Part shown: positions 28,016 to 36,717 of the stretch, piece after piece
How the letters are laid out: each line of letters opens with the position of its first letter
Position numbering within the stretch: the first letter of the stretch is position 1
NCBI RefSeq assembly: GCF_017352155.2
Contig: NZ_CP071462.1
Coordinates: forward strand, 1,116,001-1,180,000
Direction of reading: 5' to 3'
Source: Haloterrigena alkaliphila
GTDB lineage: Archaea > Halobacteriota > Halobacteria > Halobacteriales > Natrialbaceae
DNA length: 64,000 nucleotides
The notes under the pieces: model-generated
What the model saw: only the letters and a program-made list of their open reading frames with translations
The model's database searches: none
What the model was told of the DNA's origin: nothing
Program-made: the position numbers and the translations under genes

Positions 28016-28309
28016 ATGTCGGAAGTCTGCTCGACGTGCGGGCTGCCCGAGGAACTCTGCGTCTGCGAGGACGTGGCCAAGGGACAACAGCAACTCAACA
28101 TCCGCATTGACGAGCGCAGATACGGTAAAGAGGTAACGATCGTCGAAGGATTCGATCCGAAGGACGTCGACCTGGACAGTCTGTCGTCGGATCTCAAGTC
28201 CAAGTTCGCCTGCGGTGGGACCGTCGAGGACGGTCAGATCGAACTTCAGGGCAATCACACCGGCCGCATCGAGGACTTCCTTCGGGACCGCGGCTTCAAC
28301 GTCGCCTGA
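28016..28309 (+). CDS. Translation initiation factor aIF1 (SUI1)
   Basis: The 97-aa protein is the archaeal homologue of eIF1/SUI1, which sits near the ribosomal P site and secures start-codon choice. An N-terminal Cys motif ([13 protein letters not shown], residues 5-17) precedes the SUI1 fold ([31 protein letters not shown]). The length is standard for archaea. Confidence 0.95.
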   Translation: MSEVCSTCGLPEELCVCEDVAKGQQQLNIRIDERRYGKEVTIVEGFDPKDVDLDSLSSDLKSKFACGGTVEDGQIELQGNHTGRIEDFLRDRGFNVA

Positions 28310-28737
28310 CTCAGCCCGCCGATGCGCTGAGACGACTTCCGAACCCCACGGCCGTCGGCGCGTATCGCCTCGCGAGCGACTCCGTTCTTCACCACTCTCG
28401 AGCCACCGGTTCGACGAACGGGACCGACCAGCCGCGCCTCGGTACAAAAAGTCCCTGTTCTTCGAGCGAACGGAGCTATCCGTGAGCGGGGACACGTCTC
28501 ACTCGGCGGCGTGTCGGATCCTCGTTCCGATGGCATCCGGCCGATCGAGACGTTCGCGACCGTCGCCGTCTCGCCCGCGATCGGACCGTCGCGGTACCAC
28601 TCACCGACCGCGTTTCGATCCCGATCGCACCCACACGATCACCAGCTACCGGGGGCCTCGCCCCACTTTCGCCGCGACCGCTCGCCACCGGCGCACCCCA
28701 CTACTCGAGTGAGCGCGGCGTCGACCCGGTCGACGCG
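28310..28737. other. 428-nt intergenic region, nothing recognised
   Basis: Open frames on both strands here encode basic, Arg/Ser-rich sequences unlike the acidic neighbours and have no supported starts. I see no RNA gene or strong palindrome. Confidence 0.4.
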
Positions 28738-29103
28738 TCAGAAGGGGGATTCGGCGTTCGCCGATTCGTCCGCGTCGTCCTCGCTACCGACGAGGCCGAA
28801 CTTCATTCCGTACTTGTCGAGGCCGCCTTCCATGCTCTCGACCGTCGCGTCGGCGGTGCCCTCGTAGGACCCGATGAGCTGGGCCGCCTGCACGCTGGCC
28901 TTGCCGTGGGGGCAGACCGTCACGATGTGCTCCTCGCCCTCGAGTTCGTCGACGCGACTGGTCAGTTCGTGAAACGGGATGTTCTCGCTGTCGGGAATGC
29001 GGCTGTACTCGAAGCTCTGCTCGTCGCGGATGTCGACGACGCGGACGTCCGCGCCGTCCTCGAGGAGGTCCTTGACCTCGTCGGGGGAGATTTCGCCGTC
29101 CAT
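28738..29103 (-). CDS. Rhodanese-like domain protein
   Basis: The 121-aa protein is a single rhodanese domain with the active-site loop VTVCPHGKAS containing the catalytic Cys near residue 77, and VRVVDIRDEQSFEYSRIPDSENIP near residue 20 as the CDC25-like N-terminal block. It may transfer sulfane sulfur. The ATG at 29103 gives the usual domain boundary; an upstream in-frame start at 29139 would add a non-conserved segment. Confidence 0.9.
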   Translation of the reverse strand: MDGEISPDEVKDLLEDGADVRVVDIRDEQSFEYSRIPDSENIPFHELTSRVDELEGEEHIVTVCPHGKASVQAAQLIGSYEGTADATVESMEGGLDKYGMKFGLVGSEDDADESANAESPF

Positions 29104-29209
29104 CACACCCGGATTGGGACGCGGACAGAATAAGACCACGGGTCATTCCCGCTGGCAGCGTCGCGGATCGTACGGACCGCCGACGTCGGCGACCGAGGTC
29201 GGCGGCGCC

Positions 29210-29842
29210 TCAGAGCAGTCCGTCCTCCTTCGCCAGCAACAGCGCCGTCAGCGTCGAGTCGTTCGCCGGCTGCTCGCGGGCCCGCTCGAGGGCCTCCTCG
29301 ACGGGCACCGTCGTCACCTCGAGGAACTCGTTGCTATCGAGTTCGCGCTCGCCGACCTCGAGTCCCTCGGCGAAGACGACGCCCCGGTCGTGGCGGAGGA
29401 CGCCGGTCGCGACCGCGTACTCCTGGAGTAGCGCGGTGCTCGAGGGGCGAAACCCGGTCTCCTCCTCGAGTTCGCGCGTCGCCGCCCGCGTGTAGGACTC
29501 GCCGTCCTCGACGATCCCGGCGGGGAGCTCGAGGTGGGTCTCGCGGATCGTCGGCCGGAACTGTTCGACGAACAGGAGGTGGTTGCCGTCGTCCCCGGAG
29601 GTCGTCTCGCCGCTATCATCGCCGATGGCGGTGACGAGACCGCCGTCGATCCGGGCGACGATCACGACCGCCGGCGGCAGGTCGGCCCAGTAGTACCGCT
29701 TCTCGCTGCCGTCGGGCTGCTCGAGCAGGTCGAAGCCGCCGTCGTACCAGGGCGTCTCGTACTCGGTCACTTCCTCGCGGAGCGCCCACTCCGCAGGGAC
29801 GCCGGACGCGTCGAGTTCGTCGGACTCGTCGGATGCCGTCAT
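29210..29842 (-). CDS. NUDIX hydrolase, ADP-ribose pyrophosphatase-like
   Basis: The 210-aa protein carries a NUDIX box with the form GIVEDGESYTRAATREL followed by EEETGF, preceded by the ELPAG motif characteristic of ADP-ribose pyrophosphatases. It would hydrolyse a nucleoside diphosphate-linked substrate. The N-terminal 40 residues include an aromatic block (ETPWYDGGFDLLEQPDG) as in the ADPRase subfamily. It appears to be transcribed alone. Confidence 0.9.
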   Translation of the reverse strand: MTASDESDELDASGVPAEWALREEVTEYETPWYDGGFDLLEQPDGSEKRYYWADLPPAVVIVARIDGGLVTAIGDDSGETTSGDDGNHLLFVEQFRPTIRETHLELPAGIVEDGESYTRAATRELEEETGFRPSSTALLQEYAVATGVLRHDRGVVFAEGLEVGERELDSNEFLEVTTVPVEEALERAREQPANDSTLTALLLAKEDGLL

Positions 29843-29903
29843 CGAGGGATGCTGTCGGCCTCGAGCCGGTAATAGCTGCCGTTCGGCGGTTCGCTCGAGC
29901 AGC

Positions 29904-30332
29904 TTACTGGGGCTCTGTCTCGACCGGATCGGTGACGTCGAGCCACGTGAGCTCAGTACCGATTCGTTTCAACCCGCTATCATGGGTCCACAGACGGGAT
30001 ACGTCGTGTCGGTCCATCGCTGCGAGGACCGTCGCATCGCGACCACCGATTCCACTGTGCGGGTACTCCCGAAGGATGTCCGTCGCCGTCTCGACGTCTC
30101 GCTGCGTTAGTTCCGCTACGAGCACGTCTTCGAGACCGTGAAACTGGGCTATCAGTTTATTCGGCTGCGAGTGTTGCGTGTGGAGATAGTGAACGACTTC
30201 CATCTGGAGAACGGTGGTCGTGAACAACGGTTCGTCTTCGAGAATGGGAGTTAGTACGGGGGTTACGACCTCGTTTTCGGCGAGTGTTTGATCGAAATAG
30301 TATATCCAAACGTTCGCGTCGAAACAGTGCAT
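29904..30332 (-). CDS. vapC: VapC-like PIN-domain toxin
   Basis: The 142-aa protein is a PIN-domain ribonuclease. The four acidic metal ligands are in place: Asp5 in CFDANVWI, Glu in LQMEVVHYL, Asp in GGRDATVLAA and Asp in LWTHDSGL. It begins 2 nt after the stop of the AbrB-type antitoxin gene, so the pair is one transcript. Toxin function by RNA cleavage is inferred from family. Confidence 0.9.
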   Translation of the reverse strand: MHCFDANVWIYYFDQTLAENEVVTPVLTPILEDEPLFTTTVLQMEVVHYLHTQHSQPNKLIAQFHGLEDVLVAELTQRDVETATDILREYPHSGIGGRDATVLAAMDRHDVSRLWTHDSGLKRIGTELTWLDVTDPVETEPQ

Positions 30333-30334
30333 CG

Positions 30335-30610
30335 TTACGATTCCTTCGGGAGATCAGACGTCCAATCGGCTTTGAGATCCTCCGGAGAGACATCCGGTGC
30401 GTCGTCTGCTTTCGACTCGGCAGTGATACATCCCTGCATCGATTCGATGAATTTTGACCGAGACACGCGCGGCCGAACGACAACTGTTCCCTCGTCTACT
30501 TCGATACGAACTTGTTCACCGGACTCTAGATTCAGTTGCTCGCGAATTCGTAGAGGTATCGTTATTCGGCCTTTTTCGTCGATTCGTCGATCCTCACCGT
30601 CTACGCTCAT
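30335..30610 (-). CDS. vapB: AbrB-type antitoxin, VapB partner
   Basis: The 91-aa protein has an N-terminal swapped-hairpin AbrB/SpoVT DNA-binding domain (RRIDEKGRITIPLRIREQL, EQVRIEVDEGTVVVRPRV, residues about 6-46) and a C-terminal acidic tail that should wrap the PIN toxin. The ATG at 30610 is preferred over an in-frame start 9 nt upstream because it is the usual domain boundary. A 16-bp palindrome starts 4 nt upstream and is a likely autoregulatory site. Confidence 0.9.
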   Translation of the reverse strand: MSVDGEDRRIDEKGRITIPLRIREQLNLESGEQVRIEVDEGTVVVRPRVSRSKFIESMQGCITAESKADDAPDVSPEDLKADWTSDLPKES

Positions 30611-30613
30611 ATA

Positions 30614-30629
30614 TCCCACTACAGTGGGA
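30614..30629. promoter_or_regulatory. Candidate operator of vapBC
   Basis: The arms TCCCACT and AGTGGGA are separated by AC, a perfect palindrome just before the vapB start and downstream of an AT-rich stretch (GATTTTCC on the minus strand). AbrB-type antitoxins usually repress their own operon at such sites. Confidence 0.55.
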
Positions 30630-30648
30630 ACGGGGAAAATCTTTCCGC

Positions 30649-31059
30649 CTATACCAGTTCCCGATACAGCTGGCCGAACGCCTGCCGTCGGAGGGTCGCG
30701 ACCGCCGCGTCCTCCTCGTTCTGGAAGGTCGCGGCGACGGCCGCGTCCTCGGGACCGGCGTGCCAGACGACGCGCTCGACGTTCTCGCTCCCGACGACCG
30801 TGACCTCGCCGTCGTACTCCGCTCGCCAGTCCTCGAACTCCTCGCGGGTCCCGACGCGGACCTCGAGCAGGCTCGCGAACAGGGCGTCGCGGGCGGTCTC
30901 GACGACCGCCCCGGTGACGCGGTCGTCGTACTCCTCGCGGTCGAATTCCATGGCTTTGGCGACCTCCCGGACGACGGTCTGGGCCGCGGGGCCGACCTCC
31001 TCGTAGCGCTCGCTGGCCGCAGCGGCCGACGTCGGCGCGAACGTCCCGACAGTGTGCAT
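30649..31059 (-). CDS. DUF5809 family protein
   Basis: The 136-aa protein (MHTVGTFAPTSAAAASERYEE start) matches a haloarchaeal family I recall as DUF5809. It is an alpha-beta protein with no catalytic motif that I can name. It lies directly downstream of the DUF5810-type gene on the same strand with about 20 nt between them. The two are usually neighbours, which suggests a joint but unknown role. Confidence 0.75.
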   Translation of the reverse strand: MHTVGTFAPTSAAAASERYEEVGPAAQTVVREVAKAMEFDREEYDDRVTGAVVETARDALFASLLEVRVGTREEFEDWRAEYDGEVTVVGSENVERVVWHAGPEDAAVAATFQNEEDAAVATLRRQAFGQLYRELV

Positions 31060-31079
31060 ACCTCGAGTGTTCGCGGTAG

Positions 31080-31511
31080 TCAGTTACCAGTTTCGCGTTC
31101 GGGCGAGTCGGTCCCGTCGTCGGCGGACTCGCCGTCGCTCTCCGATTCGTCGCCGGTCGGCTCCTGCATCTGCCGAGTCAGTTCCCGCGCTTCCTCGAGG
31201 GCGCTCTCGGCCTCGGCGGTCAACGAACCGCGACCGAGTCCGCGGCTCTGGCGGGCCAGCCCCTCCTCGAGGCCGCCCGGTCGGCCGTGGTCGTGTCCCG
31301 CCTCGTCGAACTCGGGCGTCTCGATTTCGGGGGCGTACCGGCTGACGATCTCGCCCAGCTCCTCGGGGTTGCAGTCGCTCCAGTCGGGGGCGTGCTCCTC
31401 GAGCCACTCGCGGTGGTCCTCGCGGCCCAGCGAGGCGGTGATCGCGAGGTGGTTCGCGAGGTGCGCCGCGTCGGCCTGTTCGGCGTCGCAGACGGGGCAA
31501 GCGTATCCCAT
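31080..31511 (-). CDS. DUF5810 family zinc-finger-like protein
   Basis: The 143-aa protein starts MGYACPVCDAEQADAAHLANH, a C2H2-like metal site (CPVC followed by two His), then helices and an acidic, disordered C-terminus. It fits the haloarchaeal family recalled as DUF5810. The ATG at 31511 is chosen because the zinc motif begins there; an upstream extension to 31610 would be basic and unlike the family. Confidence 0.78.
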   Translation of the reverse strand: MGYACPVCDAEQADAAHLANHLAITASLGREDHREWLEEHAPDWSDCNPEELGEIVSRYAPEIETPEFDEAGHDHGRPGGLEEGLARQSRGLGRGSLTAEAESALEEARELTRQMQEPTGDESESDGESADDGTDSPERETGN

Positions 31512-31610
31512 GCGCGCGGCTACGGGCGCCCGCGGTAAAACGTCGGCGTCCCGCCTCGTGGACCGGCGTCCCGCCCTGTGGACCACGGGAAACGGCCGAG
31601 CGCCACTCAA

Positions 31611-32090
31611 TCACTCGAATTTGCGCATCATCACGATGGCGTCCTCGCCGTCCCCGTAGTAGCCGGGAACGCGCCGGAAGGGTTCGAAGCCGAACTGGCG
31701 GTAGAGGCGCTTCGCACGGTCGTTCGACCGTCTGACCTCGAGTTTGACCGTGTCGGCGCCGTGGGCGGCGAGCACCGCCAGCGCCCGGCGGAGTAGCGAC
31801 GTGCCGACGCCCAGCCCGCGCCGCTCGGGGTGGACGGCGACGTCCTTGATGTGGCCGAGGTACCGACCGAAGTTCCGGTTCACGGTGCCGACGACGTAGC
31901 CGACGACCTCGCCGCTCTCGACGGCGACGAGAAAGGCGGGTTCGCCGAGGTACTGGTCGAACGCGTCGTACGGCCAGGGCTGGGGAAACGACTCGTTCTC
32001 GATCCGGACGACCGCGAGCAGATCCGCGCGCTCGGCCGGACGGATCGAGACCCCGTCGTCACCGCCCGCCCCGGGAACCGGCGTTGTCAC
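31611..32090 (-). CDS. rimI: Ribosomal protein S18-alanine N-acetyltransferase RimI-like
   Basis: The 159-aa GNAT enzyme resembles archaeal RimI/Ard1, which acetylates protein N-termini. Visible are IENESFPQPWPYDAF near residue 30, the acetyl-CoA loop HPERRGLGVGTSLL near 88, and the C-terminal NDRAKRLYRQFGFEPFRRVPGYY. The FPQPW and VPGYY motifs favour N-terminal acetylation over small-molecule targets. Confidence 0.9.
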   Translation of the reverse strand: MTTPVPGAGGDDGVSIRPAERADLLAVVRIENESFPQPWPYDAFDQYLGEPAFLVAVESGEVVGYVVGTVNRNFGRYLGHIKDVAVHPERRGLGVGTSLLRRALAVLAAHGADTVKLEVRRSNDRAKRLYRQFGFEPFRRVPGYYGDGEDAIVMMRKFE

Positions 32091-32227
32091 ACCCGTCCCT
32101 TGCGGCCGAGCGATAAAAGAAGTAGCGTCGTCCCGCCAAACCTGTCCACACCGCGTTACGTGTCGACGCCGTCGGTATCCGTCTCGGCGCGGTCGTCGTC
32201 GTCGATATCAGTCGTCGACGACGAGAA

Positions 32228-32722
32228 TCACTCCGCGGGAATCGCATCCATCTCGAACTCCTCGGTGAGTTCCGTCAGTTCCTCCAGGGCGTCCTGTTCC
32301 TCCCGGAGGTTCTCCTCGAGCAGGTCGGCGGCGTCGCCCATCCCAAGCTGGTCGGCCAGCGGGATCAGGTTGCCGTAAGCACCGATCTCGTAGTGCTCGG
32401 TCTTCTCCGCGGCCGCCATGTTGTGGTAGTCCATGACCTCCTGGGAGGGATCCATCGCGGTGAACTCCTCGTACTCCTCGAGCAGCCCCTCGATGCCCTC
32501 ACACTCCTCCTTCTCCGGCGGCTCGCCGAACATCTCGAAGACCTCCTCGAGGCGGTCGATCTGCCCTTCCGTCTCCTCGCGGTGGTCGGCGAACGCCTGT
32601 GCGATCTCCTCGCGCTCGGTGTTGTTCTCGAGTTCCTCGAGCGCGTCGAGTAACTGGTGCTCGGCGTGGTAGATGTCTTCGAGGCCGTGTTCGAACAGAT
32701 CCTGGATGGTTTCCATGCTCAT
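32228..32722 (-). CDS. DUF892 (YciE-like) ferritin-fold protein
   Basis: The 164-aa, all-helical and strongly acidic protein is a DUF892/YciE family member. It has metal-ligand-type Glu/His pairs (DIYHAEHQLL near residue 17, AAAEKTEHYEIGAYG near residue 105). Family members bind iron or manganese in a ferritin-like bundle and are often stress-related. The TGA stop lies only about 50 nt from a run of repeats in the intergenic space. Confidence 0.88.
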   Translation of the reverse strand: MSMETIQDLFEHGLEDIYHAEHQLLDALEELENNTEREEIAQAFADHREETEGQIDRLEEVFEMFGEPPEKEECEGIEGLLEEYEEFTAMDPSQEVMDYHNMAAAEKTEHYEIGAYGNLIPLADQLGMGDAADLLEENLREEQDALEELTELTEEFEMDAIPAE

Positions 32723-32836
32723 GATCCAGGCGAGCGTTCGCCAGCGCCGCGAAAAAATCGCCAGCCTGCGACGGCAGGCGCGCTCGAGCGCCTCAGTGTC
32801 GCTCCTCGATCCCTCGCTCGCCGTCTCGCGCTCGCG

Positions 32837-33124
32837 TCACTCCTCCGCCCGCACGTCCTCGACGCGGTCGGCGTGTTTCTCGAGGTCGGTCGCCAGCGCC
32901 CGCGCCTGCTCCGGGGCCAGCTCGAGGTCAGTCATGTGCTGGGGCAGGTGCTCCTCCGAGCGGTTGTCGAGCTCGAGTTGCAGGTGCACGCAGTCAGGAT
33001 CGTCTCGATCGGCGGTCGCGTTCACGACGGCGACCGACTCCCACTCGAAGTCCTGCCCCGTCGCGACGGCTTCGACGTAGTCCAGCGTCGTCCACCCGGT
33101 GACCGAGATCAGTCGGTTTGACAT
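32837..33124 (-). CDS. DUF6360 family protein
   Basis: The 95-aa protein (NRLISVTGWTTLDYVEAV start, VHLQLELDNRSEEHLPQHMTDLELAPEQ middle) matches a short haloarchaeal family I recall as DUF6360. The beta strands and acidic helices suggest a small single domain. No function can be read. Confidence 0.72.
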   Translation of the reverse strand: MSNRLISVTGWTTLDYVEAVATGQDFEWESVAVVNATADRDDPDCVHLQLELDNRSEEHLPQHMTDLELAPEQARALATDLEKHADRVEDVRAEE

Positions 33125-33842
33125 ACATCGACGCTCGCACCGGGGCTACTTAGGCGCCGTGACAGGAGCCGACGGCGATCCGTCGATCCGACCGGTTCGA
33201 GCCGTACAGCCGACACGACAGCCCCGGCGAACGGGCGAGACGACGACCGTGATCGACCAGGTCTCGGAGCCCGATCCGGTGACGCGACCCGATTTCTCGG
33301 TGCCCCTCCTACCGGCCGTTTTTGCCGCGAGTATCGGGCGCAGCGACGAGTATCCGGCATCCGCCACAGACACTGCGTTCGAATCACTGTACAGGCAGTT
33401 CGCGCGTTCCGACTTCCCCTCGGGACTGTCCACCGCAGCCCATCACTGCGCTCGAGTCGACTGTCGGACCCCGACGAGAGTCCGTTTCGACGGCGCGAAC
33501 TTGCCGTCGCGGCTCGTCTCCCGATCGAGGGGACCGCTCGGCTCGACCCACAGGCGACCGTTCACGCCCGGATCCGGCTCCAGCGACTCGCCGCGTTTGC
33601 AGTGCCTCGAGATGTTCCGCGTTCGTTCGATCGTCCTCGTTCCTGATCACTCCCGTTTCGCGACGAGTTCGACGGACAACACTCGATCCATGACGGCCGC
33701 ACCTGTGAAAATCACCGGACTACGGTGTGACTCGAGTGTTCGACGTGTCAGAGATAGCGGCAGCACTAACCTGTAGGACCGAGCACGGGTATCGCTTGCA
33801 GCCGTGGCGATACTTATACGCTCGCCGTTCGAAAGGGTATCC
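33125..33842. other. 718-nt intergenic region, nothing recognised
   Basis: A long plus-strand open frame here (33099-33776) encodes a basic Arg/Ser/Pro-rich sequence that does not look haloarchaeal. I see no RNA gene, repeat or supported start. Confidence 0.45.
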
Positions 33843-33989
33843 ATGACTGACGCGGCCGAATGCAAACCAGAAGCGGTCGACCACGAGCAGGAAGCGGACG
33901 AACGCGACGATGCCCACCTCGACGACATCGAGGAGGGGGCCGGCTGCACGGAAATCTGGGAGCATCTCGCCGAGAAGCGAAACGAGTGA
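33843..33989 (+). CDS. Small acidic protein, 48 aa, function unknown
   Basis: The protein is very acidic and contains two Cys (AAECKPE, GAGCTEIWEHLAEKRNE). It starts at ATG 33843 about 30 nt after an AT-rich stretch (ACTTATACG), which looks like a leaderless promoter. No family is recognised. It is followed by the gene at 34042 on the same strand. Confidence 0.6.
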   Translation: MTDAAECKPEAVDHEQEADERDDAHLDDIEEGAGCTEIWEHLAEKRNE

Positions 33990-34041
33990 GCGGTTCGCCA
34001 CGGTAGCGCCTTTTTTGGCACTCAAGCCCGTACTGCGGATA

Positions 34042-34737
34042 ATGACCGACAATCGGCCCGGAGACCGTTCGCGTCGCCGTCGCGCAGAGAGGCGATCGAT
34101 TCCGACGGACCGCGAATCGCCCGTCGGAGAACCAGTAATCCGGGGCGACGAATCGGTTGCCGGGACGCGCGCCCGTGAGGCCGTCCAGTTCGATCCCGAC
34201 GACCCGGAGAGCCTCGCGGACGCGGCCGAGACCGTCCGCGAGTTCGCCAGCGGCGCGACTAACGACGATCACCTCTACATGTTGCGCGGTGCCGCGGCCT
34301 GTGCCGCTCTCGTTCGCGGCGAAGGATCGTACAAGGCTGCGGCCGAACGCGCGGGCGGCGACGCGACGGTTTCGTTCATTCGGAAGTGGGCCCGCGTTCA
34401 CGACCTCCCGCGATCGGTCCGCAAACAGGTCGCGCTCGGGCAGATCGCGCCGACGGCCGCCAAACACATCGCTCGCGTCGGCGGCGAAGCGCGCCATCTT
34501 CTCGCCTGGGCTACCCTCGACGGCGAGCTCACCGTCCGCGAGGTCCGCAGCGTCGCCAGTGCCACCAACGACGGCACCCCGATCGAACAGGCACTGGCCG
34601 ATCACGGCGTCGTCCTCGGCCAACTTGAGCTGACACTCTCCCCTGCGACGTACCGTAATCTCCGACGTCGCGCATCTATCGACGGCGTCGAACCAGGGGA
34701 ACTCGTCAGCGAAGCCCTTGAACAGTACTTCGACTGA
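34042..34737 (+). CDS. Haloarchaeal HTH protein, ParB-HTH-like, function unknown
   Basis: The 231-aa protein has a disordered basic N-terminus (GDRSRRRRAERR) and a helical core. The core contains VRGEGSYKAAAERAGGDATVSFIRKWARVHDLPRSVRKQVALGQIAPTAAKHIARV split over residues about 90-150, which resembles the helix-turn-helix of ParB/KorB proteins. A short C-terminal RHH-like segment (PATYRNLRRRASIDGVEPGELVSEALEQYF) follows. It probably binds DNA or RNA. It ends about 105 nt before tRNA-Lys. Confidence 0.7.
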   Translation: MTDNRPGDRSRRRRAERRSIPTDRESPVGEPVIRGDESVAGTRAREAVQFDPDDPESLADAAETVREFASGATNDDHLYMLRGAAACAALVRGEGSYKAAAERAGGDATVSFIRKWARVHDLPRSVRKQVALGQIAPTAAKHIARVGGEARHLLAWATLDGELTVREVRSVASATNDGTPIEQALADHGVVLGQLELTLSPATYRNLRRRASIDGVEPGELVSEALEQYFD

Positions 34738-34809
34738 TTGTCGGATCGATTCGGCTCCAATCGAACGACACAGCGTCGCCTGACGGCGTCGGATCGACGA
34801 AGAAAGAAA

Positions 34810-34818
34810 CGTTTAACC
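34810..34818 (+). promoter_or_regulatory. TATA-like box of tRNA-Lys
   Basis: CGTTTAACC lies about 30 nt before the mature 5' end of tRNA-Lys, the usual position for an archaeal tRNA promoter. Confidence 0.45.
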
Positions 34819-34844
34819 ATCGTTCGCCGGAAGTAGCATTCAGA

Positions 34845-34918
<74 letters not shown>

Positions 34919-35017
34919 CTTTCCTGTCGCGAACAACTTCGTGAGCGACAGGTAACGGATCCGGAGCGATTTGAACGCAGGGAGGGCGCGCGCAGCGAAG
35001 CGAGCACGTCCGACCGT

Positions 35018-35043
35018 GTGTTCAAATCGCGCCCGGCCCGCTT
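35018..35043 (+). repeat. tRNA-Lys 3'-end repeat, copy 2
   Basis: This is a 26-nt identical copy of 34896-34921. It is followed, as after copy 1, by CGAACAACTTCGTGAG (35050 region) and by an inverted TTCAAATCGC core at 35082-35091, so the repeat unit is about 122-132 nt. Confidence 0.85.
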
Positions 35044-35149
35044 GTGCGACGAACAACTTCGTGAGGAGCAAAGCGGCTATAGCGATTTGAAGTAGACGAG
35101 TCGCAGTCCGCGAGCGAGCGCAGCGAGCGAACCGGAACGTCTCGGAGTA

Positions 35150-35173
35150 GTTCAAATCGCGCCCAGCATGCTT
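35150..35173 (+). repeat. tRNA-Lys 3'-end repeat, degenerate copy 3
   Basis: GTTCAAATCGCGCCC is retained and then diverges (AGCATGCTT instead of GGCCCGCTT). It marks a third, older unit of the same tandem series. Confidence 0.7.
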
Positions 35174-35329
35174 CTGCGCTACTCATTCACACGAGGAGTG
35201 AACGTAGCTGTTGCTCACGAAGTGAGTTATGACAGTAACGACGGTTCGGACTCGAACTCTAGAAGCTCGCTGTTCGCTGCAATCGAACCGATCGGTTCGC
35301 GTTCGCTCTCGACGAAGTGACGCTCAGAA

Positions 35330-35347
35330 AAGCCAAGGGCCGGATTT
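35330..35347 (+). other. attL of the integrated element (tRNA-Cys 3'-end copy)
   Basis: AAGCCAAGGGCCGGATTT is identical to 62525-62542, where it forms the 3' end of tRNA-Cys (minus strand). Here it is an isolated fragment 41 nt before the integrase gene. Reading leftward from it, the flank CTTTTCTGAGC looks like the original T-rich end of the tRNA-Cys transcript. Confidence 0.88.
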
Positions 35348-35387
35348 CAGGTGGAAGCATACAAGCCAAGACGTTCTGGGGAGTAAT

Positions 35388-36716
35388 ATGGCTAACGCCG
35401 ATCCACGCGAAGAAGTCGACACCTTGCGGAAGCGGTTAGAGGGGAGTGGCGAGGATCGACGGTACGTTCAATTCGACGTAGACAGGCACCACCTGTTGAA
35501 AATGTCCGACAACATTCGTCTCACTCCGAGCCAAATTGGGGAGCACAGGCACCTGAAGCTTCTACGGCATTGCACACGAATGGCGCAAGTTTCGACGCCG
35601 CCTTCTATCGAAGATTTCGAGGACAACGACGAAGCCGTTGATGCTGGTGTCGAAAACAACGATGATGTAGATAGGCTCCTTGAGGAGCATGGTCTCCTCG
35701 GTCTCGCCCTTGAGTATCGTGCCGCCGCCGAAGCAATTGTGAGATGGATCCACAACGAGTATACGAACGAGCATACCAACCAGGATTACCGGACCGCGTT
35801 ACGCTCATTTGGCCGCTATCGGCTCAAGAGAGATGAGCCGCCAGAAAGTCTCCACTGGATCCCGACGGGAACGAGTAACGATTTCAACCCAGTTCCTTCG
35901 GAGCGTGATCTACTGCGGTTCGAGGAAGACATCCAGCCGATGTTGGATGCATGTCGGAACCCTCGTGACCGTGCCCTGATCGCAGTTCAATTCGAGGCGG
36001 GTCTGCGAGGGGGAGAACTTTGGAACCTCCGAATCGGCGATATCTTTGATTCGGATCACTCGGTCGGGATCCATTCGGATGGCAAGAGAGGTGAGAAACC
36101 GGTGCATCTCATTATGTCGGTTCCGTATCTCCAAAAATGGCTAAACGAACACCCCACTGGTGACGACGATCAAGCTTACCTGTGGACGAAACTTGATAGC
36201 CCAGGACGTCCGTCTCGGAGTACCTGGTACGGTTATTTCAAGGGGCCGGCAAAGCGGGCTGGCGTAACAAAGGACGTACACCCGACGAATCTCCGGAAAT
36301 CAAACACACGGTGGCTGATCAAGCTTGGTATGTCGACAGCTCGGATTGAGGATCGACAAGGGCGAAAACGTGGTAGCGAACATACCGCCCGCTACTTAGC
36401 TCGGTTCGGCGCCGAATCGAATGAGCGAGCCTACGCCAAGCTTCACGGTATTGAGGTTGATGAGGAGGAGGACGAGAACGAGGTCGGTCCTGTGGAATGT
36501 CCGCGGTGTCACAGAGAGACACCGCGCCACGAGGACTTTTGTGTCTGGTGCCATCACGCCCTTTCCTTCGAGGCGACTGAAGACGTTGATAATCTCCAAG
36601 ACGACATGTTCACAGCTGCTGGAGAAGCCGACGAAAGCCAGTTCAATGATCTGGAGGAAGCCCGCCGGCTCATCAGCGAGAACCCAGCGTTACGTCGTGT
36701 GTTATTGAACGAGTAG
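35388..36716 (+). CDS. Tyrosine-type site-specific integrase with C-terminal zinc ribbon
   Basis: The 442-aa protein has a helical N-terminal core-binding region (about residues 60-185) and a tyrosine recombinase catalytic domain. Likely catalytic residues are Arg in FEAGLRGGELWNLRI, the HxxR box in HPTNLRKSNTRWL, and Tyr in GSEHTARYLARFG. A zinc ribbon (CPRCHRETPRHEDFCVWC, about residues 370-390) and an acidic tail follow, as in other haloarchaeal integrases. It lies 41 nt inside attL and should integrate and excise the element at tRNA-Cys. ATG 35388 is chosen for the TAATATGG context and family length. Confidence 0.92.
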   Translation: MANADPREEVDTLRKRLEGSGEDRRYVQFDVDRHHLLKMSDNIRLTPSQIGEHRHLKLLRHCTRMAQVSTPPSIEDFEDNDEAVDAGVENNDDVDRLLEEHGLLGLALEYRAAAEAIVRWIHNEYTNEHTNQDYRTALRSFGRYRLKRDEPPESLHWIPTGTSNDFNPVPSERDLLRFEEDIQPMLDACRNPRDRALIAVQFEAGLRGGELWNLRIGDIFDSDHSVGIHSDGKRGEKPVHLIMSVPYLQKWLNEHPTGDDDQAYLWTKLDSPGRPSRSTWYGYFKGPAKRAGVTKDVHPTNLRKSNTRWLIKLGMSTARIEDRQGRKRGSEHTARYLARFGAESNERAYAKLHGIEVDEEEDENEVGPVECPRCHRETPRHEDFCVWCHHALSFEATEDVDNLQDDMFTAAGEADESQFNDLEEARRLISENPALRRVLLNE

Positions 36717-36717
36717 T

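Noticed and set aside
33099-33776. 225-codon plus-strand open frame
   Set aside because: Basic and Arg/Ser/Pro-rich with no family signs. It begins within the DUF6360 gene on the other strand.
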